Positions 57,514-64,000 of a stretch of 64,000 nt of DNA are shown one piece after another (positions within the stretch are counted from its first letter, which is position 1; every line of letters begins with the position of its first letter). Both the position numbers and the translations under genes were made by a program. The stretch spans positions 4,233,001-4,297,000 of the forward strand of contig NZ_CP020947.1 of NCBI RefSeq assembly GCF_000172795.2, in the 5' to 3' direction. The notes under the pieces are model-generated. The model was not told where the DNA came from. It made no database searches and was given only the letters and a program-made list of their open reading frames with translations. Source of the DNA: Rhizobium sp. CIAT894. GTDB lineage: Bacteria; Pseudomonadota; Alphaproteobacteria; Rhizobiales; Rhizobiaceae.

Positions 57514-57852
57514 TCAATCGCCGGAACCGGGTTTTTCGGAGAAATATTTCTCGAACTTTCCGGTTTCGCCGTCCATTTCCTTGGCCTCGGGCAATGGGTC
57601 CTTCTTGACCGTGATATTCGGCCAGATGGTGGCATATTCGGTATTGATCTTCAGCCATTTGTCGAGGCCCGGCTCGGTATCCGGCTTGATCGCCTCGGCG
57701 GGACATTCCGGCTCGCAGACGCCGCAATCGATGCATTCGTCAGGATGGATGACGAGAAAATTCTCGCCCTCATAGAAGCAGTCGACAGGGCAGACTTCCA
57801 CGCAATCGGTGTATTTGCACTTGATGCAATTGTCGGTCACGACATAGGTCAT
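57514..57852 (-). CDS. fdxA: Seven-iron ferredoxin FdxA
   Basis: The 112-residue ferredoxin binds a 3Fe-4S and a 4Fe-4S cluster: [18 protein letters not shown] and [20 protein letters not shown]. Length and the C-terminal extension match the alphaproteobacterial FdxA family that supplies electrons in central metabolism. The ATG at 57852 opens the conserved MTYVVTDN. A stem GGCCGCC/GGCGGCC at 57477-57497 just after the stop may act as terminator. Confidence 0.95.
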   Translation of the reverse strand: MTYVVTDNCIKCKYTDCVEVCPVDCFYEGENFLVIHPDECIDCGVCEPECPAEAIKPDTEPGLDKWLKINTEYATIWPNITVKKDPLPEAKEMDGETGKFEKYFSEKPGSGD

Positions 57853-58046
57853 GAAGAACTCCAGGATTTCCATGCGGATGGGGCCGGGCAACCTGGAACG
57901 TCGCGCCTATCCCCGTGCCGGAGGAAAAGCGTGGGCAGGCTTGGGCGGCAAGCACGCTTCCGGCAGGTTGTCAGTGACGTATCGGCTTTGGCGCCGGATT
58001 TCAAGGATAAACGATCTGCAAAAGCCGCCAGCACAGACAGAGTTTT

Positions 58047-58451
58047 CTAATCCTCGTCCGACATCAGCCTGTCGATTGCGCGTCGTTCCTTTTTGGTTGG
58101 ACGACCGCTACCGCTCGCCCGGATCGCCTGCTCATAGGGCGTGAGACGTTTTGTCTCATCCGGTGGCGGCGACAGGTCCTCGTAGAGCAGGCGGGCCTCC
58201 TCGTAAGGCCCCCGCCGCTCGCCGGCAAAACGCACGACCAGAACGACATCGCGCCGTTCCAGCGTCAGCTCGATGCGGTCGCCCGGCTTGACCATCTGGC
58301 TCGGATGATTGCAGCGCTCGCCGTTGATGCGCACATGGCCCGACTGGACATGGCTCTGCGCCAACGAGCGCGACTTCACCATGCGCGTGAAGAACAGCCA
58401 TTTGTCGATGCGCTGGCGCGAACCGCTTGTCGGCTGTGTCTCCCCGCTCAT
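58047..58451 (-). CDS. S4 domain RNA-binding protein (Hsp15-like)
   Basis: The 134-residue protein begins with an S4 RNA-binding fold: RIDKWLFFTRMVKSRSLAQS, VQSGHVRINGERCN and VKPGDRIELTLERRDVVLVV, followed by a basic tail. Hsp15 relatives bind free 50S subunits carrying peptidyl-tRNA. It follows the helicase gene by two bases, and together they suggest a role in RNA or ribosome handling. Confidence 0.9.
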   Translation of the reverse strand: MSGETQPTSGSRQRIDKWLFFTRMVKSRSLAQSHVQSGHVRINGERCNHPSQMVKPGDRIELTLERRDVVLVVRFAGERRGPYEEARLLYEDLSPPPDETKRLTPYEQAIRASGSGRPTKKERRAIDRLMSDED

Positions 58452-58453
58452 GA

Positions 58454-61400
58454 TTACTTCTTCATCTGCTCCTTGAGAGCCGCGAGCTTGGCGAAAGGTG
58501 AATCCGGATCGATCGGCTTTTCCTTGCGCGGCGGCTTGGCCTCGAAGCGCAGCGGCTGCGAAGCGCCGCGATTGTTGTTGCGGTCGTTACGATCGTTGCG
58601 GTCACCGCGATCCTTGCGATCGCCGCGATCCTGCCGGTCGCCGCGCGGCTGATCGCCCCGTGGCTGGTTGTTGCGGTCGCCTCTTGCCTGCTGCGGCCGG
58701 CCGCCATCACGACCGCCACCGTCCTTGCGATTGTGACGATTATTGTCGCGGCCTTCGCCGCCGCGATTGCCCTCGCCGCCTTCACCGCCCCCAGGCCGGC
58801 GATTGCGGTCGCCGCGTTCCTGGTTCTGTCCGCGCTCCTGGCCCTGGCCGCCACGGCGTTCGCCATGCCCGCCGCGCGCCTGGCGCTGATTGTCGTTGCG
58901 GCCGCCGAGACGCCACAGAAGAACCGGCTTCGGTTCCACCGGCTCGCCGGCCTCCCCGGAAGCAGCCACTGCTTCCCCAGGCGCCGACACCGTTTCCTCA
59001 GAGGCGGATGCAGCCTCCGTGGCAGCCGATGCTTCGGCCGAAGCGGGGGTTTCCACCGCTTCCGTCACAGTCGTGTCGACAACATCCAAAGCCGCCTCGG
59101 TCGCGGCCGGCTCGGCAGCAGTCTCCTCCGTCGCCCCGTCGGCGTCGTCGTGATCGGCCTTTTCAGCTGTCTCGTCCGCAGGCGTTTCGGTGGCTGCAGC
59201 CGGCGTCGAAACCGCGTCCTGCGTCGCAAGATGGGCCGATGCCTCTTCCGCCTTCACGGCATCGGCGCGATAGCCGAGACCCTTGAGGATTTCTTCCATG
59301 TCCTCAAGCGTCGCGCCGAGGATCGACAGCATCGCCGTCGTCGTCGTAAAGCGGCGACCGTCATAGGCGCCCTCCGGACGGTTGTTCTGACCCGGCTTCC
59401 ACTGCAGCAGCGGACGGATGATATCGGCAAGCCTTTCGAGAATGTCGATGCGCACCGCGCGCTTGCCGAGGAAGCGGAAGCCGGCGAGCTTGTAGAACAT
59501 CCGCTCATAGCTCGGATCGGTGACGACGGAGGTACGGCCGGCAGCCAGCACCGGAATGAGATCGCCATAGCCCGGTTTGTCCAGACCGTCGTTCTTCAGC
59601 GCCCACAGCAGCGTGATGAGCTCGGCCGGCGCCGGCTTCAGCAGTGCCGGAACGAAGATATGGTAGGCGCCGAAACGCACGCCGTAGCGGCGCATCGAGG
59701 CTCGGGCCTCCTGGTCGAGCGACTTCACTTCTTCGGTGACGTCGCGGCGGAACAGCACGCCGAGATTCTCGACGAGCTGGAATGCCAGCCCCTTGGCGAG
59801 ACCCTGCAGGTCTTCGGCGCGCGACAGATCGTCGAGCGGCTTCAGCACCGTGCTGATATGATGATTGACGAAGCGCTCGATACGGGCGGCGACATGATCG
59901 CGCGCATTGCCCGTCAACTGCTCGTCGGCGAGCAGGATCACGCGCGGGCGCATGATGTGATCGCTGCCCGAAAGCCGCGCCACCGGGTCGCCAATCCAGC
60001 GGATCAACCCGTCGGCGCCGATCGCCAGGTCGCTGTTGCCGGCGGCATGAATTCGAGCCGCACGGGCCTCGAATTCGAGCGCGAGCGCTTTCTGCGACGC
60101 AGCCTGAACCGCCTTGGCATCCGGTCCGTCCGTTCTCGCCACCGGCGTGAAACGGAATCCACTCAATTGCCCTACATGATGTCCTTCAACGAAGACATCG
60201 CCATTCACACTGATTTCAGCTTCCAGCATCGCATTCTCTCTCAGGCGCTTCATGAGCACAGATGTCCTGCGATCAACAAAGCGTTTCGTCAACCTTTCAT
60301 GTAACGCGTCGGACAATCGATCTTCGATTTCCCGCGTCTTTTCCTGCCAGTGTGTCGGATCGGCAAGCCAACCAGGCCGATTCGAAACATAGGTCCAGGT
60401 CCTTATCTGCGCGATTCGCGCCGAAAGCGTGTCAATTTCCCCATCTATCCGATCGGAGCGATGAACCTGCTCCGCGAGAAACTGCTCGTTCACCGTGCCA
60501 TAGCGGACGAGATCGGAAAAGAGGGTGGAGATAAGATCGGCATGTTGTGCCGGGGTGATACGCCGATAGTCGGGAAGCGCGCAAGCCTCCCAGAGTTTTT
60601 CGACGCGAGCCGGCCTGTCGGCGAGATCGACGATCTCGGGATAACGCGAAAGCTGTTCCAGCGCCTGCTGGTCGACCGCAGGCAGTGCCCGCGTCAGCCC
60701 CGGCACGCGCGGCCCCGCTTCGAGGCTGGCGCGCAGCGCGTGGATCGAGGAGAAGTCCATCTCGGTCGTGCGCCACTGCAAAACCTTGACGTTGTCGAAT
60801 TCGTGCCCCTCGATCCGTTGCACCAGCTCCTCGTCGAAAGGCGAGACCTGCCCGGTGACGCCGAAGGTTCCGTCGCGCACGTGCCGTCCGGCGCGGCCGG
60901 CGATCTGGCCGAGTTCGCCCGGATTGAGATTGCGGAACTGGTAGCCGTCGAATTTCCGGTCCTGGGCGAAGGCGACGTGATCGACATCGAGGTTGAGGCC
61001 CATGCCGATCGCATCGGTCGCCACCAGATATTCGACATCGCCGGCCTGGTAGAGTGCGACCTGCGCATTGCGGGTGCGCGGGCTGAGCGCGCCGAGCACG
61101 ACCGCAGCACCGCCGCGCTGCCGGCGGATGAGCTCGGCGATGGCATAGACCTCGTCGGCCGAGAAGGCGACGATCGCCGAGCGCTGCGGTAGCCGGGTGA
61201 TCTTCTTCTGCCCGGCGTAGAAGAGATGCGAAAGCCGCGGCCGCTCGACGATCGTGATGCCGGGCAGGAGCTGCTGCAGGATCGGCTGCATCGTCGCAGC
61301 ACCAAGCAGCAGCGTTTCCTCGCGGCCGCGAAGATGCAGGATGCGGTCGGTGAAGATATGGCCGCGCTCGAGATCGCCGGCGAGCTGCACCTCGTCGATC

Positions 61401-61699
61401 GCGACGAAGGCGGCCTTGGTCTCGCGCGGCATCGCCTCGACGGTGCAGACCGAAAAACGTGCATTGGGCGGCGAAATCTTTTCCTCACCGGTGACCAGCG
61501 CCACATTCTGCGCGCCGACCTTCTCCACAACCCGCGTATAGACCTCGCGCGCCAGCAGCCGGAGCGGCAGGCCGATCACGCCGGTCCCGTGCGCGACCAT
61601 GCGCTCGATGGCATAATGGGTCTTGCCGGTATTGGTCGGCCCGAGCACCGCGGTTACACCGCGTCCACTCAGAATCATCGGCTGCGAAGTCAGAATCAT
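58454..61699 (-). CDS. SUPV3L1/Suv3-like RNA helicase with RG-rich tail
   Basis: The protein of about 1081 residues has a superfamily 2 helicase core like the mitochondrial degradosome helicase SUV3: motif I VLGPTNTGKTHYAIERM, motif II AFVAIDEVQLAGD, motif III LLLGAATMQP, motif V YLVATDAIGMGLNLDVDHVA and motif VI GQIAGRAGRHVRDGTFG. After about residue 850 the sequence becomes low-complexity: an Ala/Glu/Thr-rich part, then a basic RG/RGD/NR-rich part (about 950-1050) with units like RGDRNDRND. Starts at 61699 and 61678 lie in a small duplicated segment; the frame continues to 61846 without family resemblance. It likely unwinds RNA for decay. Confidence 0.88.
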   Translation of the reverse strand: MILTSQPMILSGRGVTAVLGPTNTGKTHYAIERMVAHGTGVIGLPLRLLAREVYTRVVEKVGAQNVALVTGEEKISPPNARFSVCTVEAMPRETKAAFVAIDEVQLAGDLERGHIFTDRILHLRGREETLLLGAATMQPILQQLLPGITIVERPRLSHLFYAGQKKITRLPQRSAIVAFSADEVYAIAELIRRQRGGAAVVLGALSPRTRNAQVALYQAGDVEYLVATDAIGMGLNLDVDHVAFAQDRKFDGYQFRNLNPGELGQIAGRAGRHVRDGTFGVTGQVSPFDEELVQRIEGHEFDNVKVLQWRTTEMDFSSIHALRASLEAGPRVPGLTRALPAVDQQALEQLSRYPEIVDLADRPARVEKLWEACALPDYRRITPAQHADLISTLFSDLVRYGTVNEQFLAEQVHRSDRIDGEIDTLSARIAQIRTWTYVSNRPGWLADPTHWQEKTREIEDRLSDALHERLTKRFVDRRTSVLMKRLRENAMLEAEISVNGDVFVEGHHVGQLSGFRFTPVARTDGPDAKAVQAASQKALALEFEARAARIHAAGNSDLAIGADGLIRWIGDPVARLSGSDHIMRPRVILLADEQLTGNARDHVAARIERFVNHHISTVLKPLDDLSRAEDLQGLAKGLAFQLVENLGVLFRRDVTEEVKSLDQEARASMRRYGVRFGAYHIFVPALLKPAPAELITLLWALKNDGLDKPGYGDLIPVLAAGRTSVVTDPSYERMFYKLAGFRFLGKRAVRIDILERLADIIRPLLQWKPGQNNRPEGAYDGRRFTTTTAMLSILGATLEDMEEILKGLGYRADAVKAEEASAHLATQDAVSTPAAATETPADETAEKADHDDADGATEETAAEPAATEAALDVVDTTVTEAVETPASAEASAATEAASASEETVSAPGEAVAASGEAGEPVEPKPVLLWRLGGRNDNQRQARGGHGERRGGQGQERGQNQERGDRNRRPGGGEGGEGNRGGEGRDNNRHNRKDGGGRDGGRPQQARGDRNNQPRGDQPRGDRQDRGDRKDRGDRNDRNDRNNNRGASQPLRFEAKPPRKEKPIDPDSPFAKLAALKEQMKK

Positions 61700-61872
61700 C
61701 GGTCCATGCAAATGGGGCGGGCGCCCCAGGAAAATCTCGGCTTCTCGACGGAAGCTAAAGAACACATGGACAGGTGGCGCCGCAAACGCAAGGGCAGATT
61801 TCAAAATGCCTCGGCGATTACGACCTTTGCGAGTCTTGCGGAACACCCGAATATGCGATTCGGAACAGCCTG

Positions 61873-62386
61873 AGAACGAATCAGCGACGAATCGCTGACT
61901 CCGGATGATTCAGCTTTTGTTCACGGCTAAGTATTGATTTTGAATCACTTTTTCCCACTAGATGCTGAATCGTAAGACTCTCTCCCGTTCCCAATATTCG
62001 TCGGCGTGACTGCGATTTCCGCCGGGTCTTGAACAGGCGAAAATCCGTCCGGAAATTAACCTCTCGACCAAAGGCGGAACGAATCGGAGACGAATCGCCG
62101 ACGCCCCTGCTTTCACTTTTTGTTCACGCCCACATCTGGTGGTGTCATCAATTCCGGGCGCTAGATGCGGATCGGCGGCAGGTCCTTTCGCCCGGCCTCC
62201 TCGCAGCGGCGTTAATCTTTCGGAAGCCGGATTCAGGCAGCGTTAAGCCAAAGGCGGCGAGATTACGGTGCTGATCAAATACGGAACGAATCGCTGACGA
62301 ATCGGCGACATCGCGACTTTCCCTCTTTGTTCACCGCAACATATTGTATTTAAACAGCTTTTTAACCATATCGGCATTTTTCGGAG
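61873..62386. repeat. Three diverged direct repeats with about 205-bp spacing
   Basis: The block AACGAATC-N5-6-ACGAATCG followed 15-25 bases later by TTTGTTCAC occurs with its first AACGAATC at 61875, 62078 and 62285. Copies one and three also share the next 45 bases (TTCAC-GC, then TATTG, then CTTTTT and CCA). The units are roughly 90 bases. They fill the 800-base gene-free region between the helicase start and the DUF3309 gene. Nature unknown; repeated small RNA genes or regulator-binding arrays are possible. Confidence 0.7.
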
Positions 62387-62507
62387 ATCACCGAAATTAA
62401 ACCGTGAATCGAGCCTCGTCACATTTCAGCCATGTAACCGGGAACAAAAATCGCCAATGCGTGTTTCTCGTCCATCCAAATTGCCGATGAAATGAAGGAA
62501 ACACATC

Positions 62508-62663
62508 ATGCTAGGCACCATACTACTTGTTATCCTCATTCTGCTCTTGATCGGAGCTTTGCCGAATTGGGGTTATAGCCGTGGCTGGGGCTATGGACCT
62601 TCCGGCGGTTTGGGGCTAGTTCTCGTGATTATCATTATCCTTGTACTAATGGGCCGCATCTAA
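62508..62663 (+). CDS. DUF3309 small membrane protein
   Basis: The 51-residue protein is MLGTILLVILILLLIGALP, a Trp/Tyr/Gly linker (WGYSRGWGYGPSGG) and a second hydrophobic helix ending LVLMGRI. This is the DUF3309 pattern, two membrane segments with a glycine-rich turn. AAGGAAA precedes the ATG. Function is unknown; such genes are often stress-induced. It stands 27 bases before a glycine-zipper lipoprotein gene. Confidence 0.85.
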   Translation: MLGTILLVILILLLIGALPNWGYSRGWGYGPSGGLGLVLVIIIILVLMGRI

Positions 62664-62690
62664 AGGCCAACTAACCTGGGGAGTTACGAC

Positions 62691-62951
62691 ATGATGAAGA
62701 AGATTGTTCTTATTGGTGCGCTCGTCGGCGCCCTGGCGTCGTGCACGGCGACCGAGCAAGGTACCGCGATCGGTGCCGGCACTGGCGCTATCATCGGCGG
62801 CGCCGTCACCAACAGCTGGGGTGGTGCCGCAGTCGGCGCCGTTGCCGGCGGCCTGACCGGCGCTCTCATCGGCCAGTCGGTCGAACGCCGCGGCTATTGC
62901 ATCTATCGCGACCGCTACGGCCGCCGCTACGAGGCTCGCTGCCGCTACTGA
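62691..62951 (+). CDS. Glycine-zipper lipoprotein
   Basis: The 86-residue protein has a lipoprotein signal (KKIVLIGALVGALASC, acylated Cys18), a glycine zipper with repeated GxxxG (GTAIGAGTGAIIGGAV then GGAAVGAVAGGLTGALIG) and a short basic tail with paired cysteines (YCIYRDRYGRRYEARCRY). Glycine zippers insert in membranes and such proteins occur as osmotic- or envelope-stress proteins. It is probably co-transcribed with the DUF3309 gene and ends at a strong terminator. Confidence 0.85.
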   Translation: MMKKIVLIGALVGALASCTATEQGTAIGAGTGAIIGGAVTNSWGGAAVGAVAGGLTGALIGQSVERRGYCIYRDRYGRRYEARCRY

Positions 62952-62975
62952 CCGGCGAAAGCATATCGGACTCCC

Positions 62976-63003
62976 AACGGGCGCTTCTGCGCCCGTTTTT
63001 TCT
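62976..63003 (+). terminator. Rho-independent terminator
   Basis: ACGGGCGC-TTCT-GCGCCCGT is followed by TTTTTTCTT, 25 bases after the glycine-zipper stop codon. Confidence 0.9.
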
Positions 63004-63140
63004 TGCCAGCCGCAGCGGTCAATGAACCGTTGACACTGGGTCGCGAAAGTCAAACCTACCCGCGCCCCTCAGCCAGGCGCATATTTCCTTCGTGAGCACC
63101 GGGCAGGCACCATCGCCCGACGCAGTGAAGGAATATTTTC

Positions 63141-63299
63141 ATGGACCAGATTGTCCTAAGTTCAACCGTCGCCGTTCTCGTCGCCGCGGCGTTCCTGACA
63201 ACCGCGATCTCAGCTCTTCTCAGCAGAGATCGCTCGCAGCAGCCAGTGCCGGTCAAGATTCAGGTTCAGCGAGGCCAGAACACCGGCAAGCGCTTCTGA
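63141..63299 (+). CDS. Small single-span membrane protein
   Basis: A 52-codon frame starts with an ATG at 63141 behind GAAGGAATATTTTC. The product has one hydrophobic segment (IVLSSTVAVLVAAAFLTTAI) and a polar tail ending in VKIQVQRGQNTGKRF. I do not recognise the family. A good ribosome site, coding-like composition and downstream hairpin support it as real. Confidence 0.6.
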   Translation: MDQIVLSSTVAVLVAAAFLTTAISALLSRDRSQQPVPVKIQVQRGQNTGKRF

Positions 63300-63355
63300 C
63301 TCCCAAAAAGAGTCACGATCCCCTCAAAGCATCGTGCGGGCAGCGTTCTCACTGC

Positions 63356-63395
63356 CTCAAAAAGCAAAGGCGCGTCCTGCAACGCGCCTTTGCTT
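63356..63395 (-). terminator. Terminator between the small gene and phbB
   Basis: AAGCAAAGGCGCGT and ACGCGCCTTTGCTT are perfect 14-base arms (63362-63375 and 63382-63395). On the minus strand the stem is followed by TTTTTG, so it ends phbB; it may also stop plus-strand transcripts. Confidence 0.85.
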
Positions 63396-63421
63396 AGAAA
63401 GCGACAAGCGTCCGTTCTGTC

Positions 63422-64000
63422 TTAAACGAAGAACTGTCCGCCATTGGCCGTCAGCGTCGAACCGGTGATGAAGCCGGCATCGTCGGAGGCGAGGAAGGTG
63501 ACGCAGCGCGCGATTTCCTCAGGCTCACCGAGGCGGCCGACGGGGATCTGCGGAATGATGCGTTCGTTCAGCACCTTCTCCGGCACGGCCAGCACCATCT
63601 CGGTTCCGATATAACCGGGGCAGATGGCGTTGACGGTGATGTTCTTGGCAGCCCCTTCCTGAGCCAGCGCCTTGGTAAAGCCGAGATCGCCGGCCTTGGC
63701 GGCCGAATAATTCGCCTGGCCCATCTGGCCCTTCTGGCCGTTGATCGAGGAGATATTGACGATGCGGCCGAAGCTGCGGTCGCGCATGCCGGTCCAGACC
63801 TGATGCGTCATGTTGAACAGGCCGGTGAGGTTGGTATTGATCACCTCGTGCCACTGCTGCGGCGTCATCTTGTGGAACATTGCGTCACGGGTGATGCCGG
63901 CGTTGTTGACGAGGATTTCGACCGGACCGATCTCGCTTTCGATCCTGGCGATCCCTTCGCCGCAGGCAGCGTAATCCGAAACATCCCATTTGAACACCGG
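63422..64000 (-). CDS. phbB: Acetoacetyl-CoA reductase (5' end outside window)
   Basis: The visible 192 residues are the C-terminal part of a short-chain dehydrogenase. It has NNAGITRDAMFHKM, the catalytic serine in NISSINGQKGQMGQ, YSAAKAG with Tyr and Lys, and ICPGYIGTEMV. The GQKGQMGQANYSAAKAG stretch is typical of PhaB/PhbB, which reduces acetoacetyl-CoA to 3-hydroxybutyryl-CoA with NADPH for polyhydroxybutyrate. The frame is open to the window edge; the nucleotide-binding N-terminus and the start lie beyond it. phbA would be expected next upstream. Confidence 0.92.
   Translation of the reverse strand, partial: PVFKWDVSDYAACGEGIARIESEIGPVEILVNNAGITRDAMFHKMTPQQWHEVINTNLTGLFNMTHQVWTGMRDRSFGRIVNISSINGQKGQMGQANYSAAKAGDLGFTKALAQEGAAKNITVNAICPGYIGTEMVLAVPEKVLNERIIPQIPVGRLGEPEEIARCVTFLASDDAGFITGSTLTANGGQFFV

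Noticed and set aside
57139..58050. Plus-strand frame of 303 codons across the foldback element and fdxA
   Set aside because: It is antisense to the ferredoxin gene, translates palindromic DNA, and has no family resemblance.
61700..61846. Forty-nine extra residues at the helicase N-terminus
   Set aside because: Residues are basic and unlike the family; the conserved protein starts at the two MIL codon groups at 61699 and 61678.

Overview
The window looks like chromosomal DNA of a fast-growing rhizobium of the Rhizobium leguminosarum / R. etli type. It is GC-rich, has tightly packed operons, and carries alphaproteobacterial hallmarks: a SAM-II riboswitch ahead of a metA with the acetyl-CoA-type residue, RirA-type iron boxes, RIME-like intergenic mosaic repeats, an RpoH2-type sigma factor, CarD, a polyhydroxybutyrate reductase and an amino acid:carrier-protein ligase cluster. 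I see no phage, no intact insertion sequence and no CRISPR array.

Layout. 1-2.2 kb: a LON-domain protein (cut by the window edge), a frameshifted thioredoxin/CnoX gene and a prolyl-tRNA editing protein. 2.4-7.5 kb: tRNA-Gly(GCC), a candidate FixK/Fnr box, a CBS-BON protein, phosphoketolase and a glycoamylase/GH144-like enzyme. 7.6-13.7 kb: a 5'-truncated YddA-like ABC transporter remnant, an MlrC (M81) protein, a gamma-glutamyltransferase-like protein and a second GH144-like enzyme. 13.7-17.6 kb: an Fbp-type ferric iron ABC transporter with two TGA-N9-TCA iron boxes upstream. 17.7-23.4 kb: a probable pipecolate/lysine catabolic cluster (aminoadipate-semialdehyde dehydrogenase, FAD oxidase, 2-oxoadipate dioxygenase HglS) with a divergent LysR gene and a stand-alone Lrp ligand-binding domain.

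23.5-35.2 kb is the most unusual part. One minus-strand gene train encodes a carrier protein, an acyl-CoA-dehydrogenase-like protein, an amino acid:[carrier protein] ligase, a DUF1839 protein, a GH2 glycosidase, a GT4 glycosyltransferase and a flippase fused to two alpha/beta-hydrolase domains. A convergent GT4 gene faces it. I infer a system that loads an amino acid on a carrier protein and uses it on an exported glycan or glycolipid.

35.5-38.3 kb: the EF-P module (epmB, epmA, efp). 38.5-42.8 kb: a lipocalin-like protein and an N-acetylglucosamine catabolic operon (GntR, SIS, NagA, SIS). 42.9-47.3 kb: aldose epimerase, metA under a SAM-II riboswitch plus terminator, and a full-length YddA/SbmA-like transporter whose P-loop has lost its lysine. 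47.3-54.8 kb: a ParD remnant, an exported protein, an ABC-F ATPase, thiamine pyrophosphokinase, a MarR/MFS efflux pair and an M48 lipoprotein protease. 54.9-64 kb: rpoH2-type sigma, carD, a 360-bp foldback repeat, fdxA, an S4 protein, a SUPV3L1-like RNA helicase with an RG-rich tail, a gene-free region with three diverged direct repeats, three small membrane or lipoprotein genes, and the start-less end of phbB.

Gene calls rest on reading the translations and recognising motifs; no database search was run. Start codons moved from the longest frame are explained in the entries.
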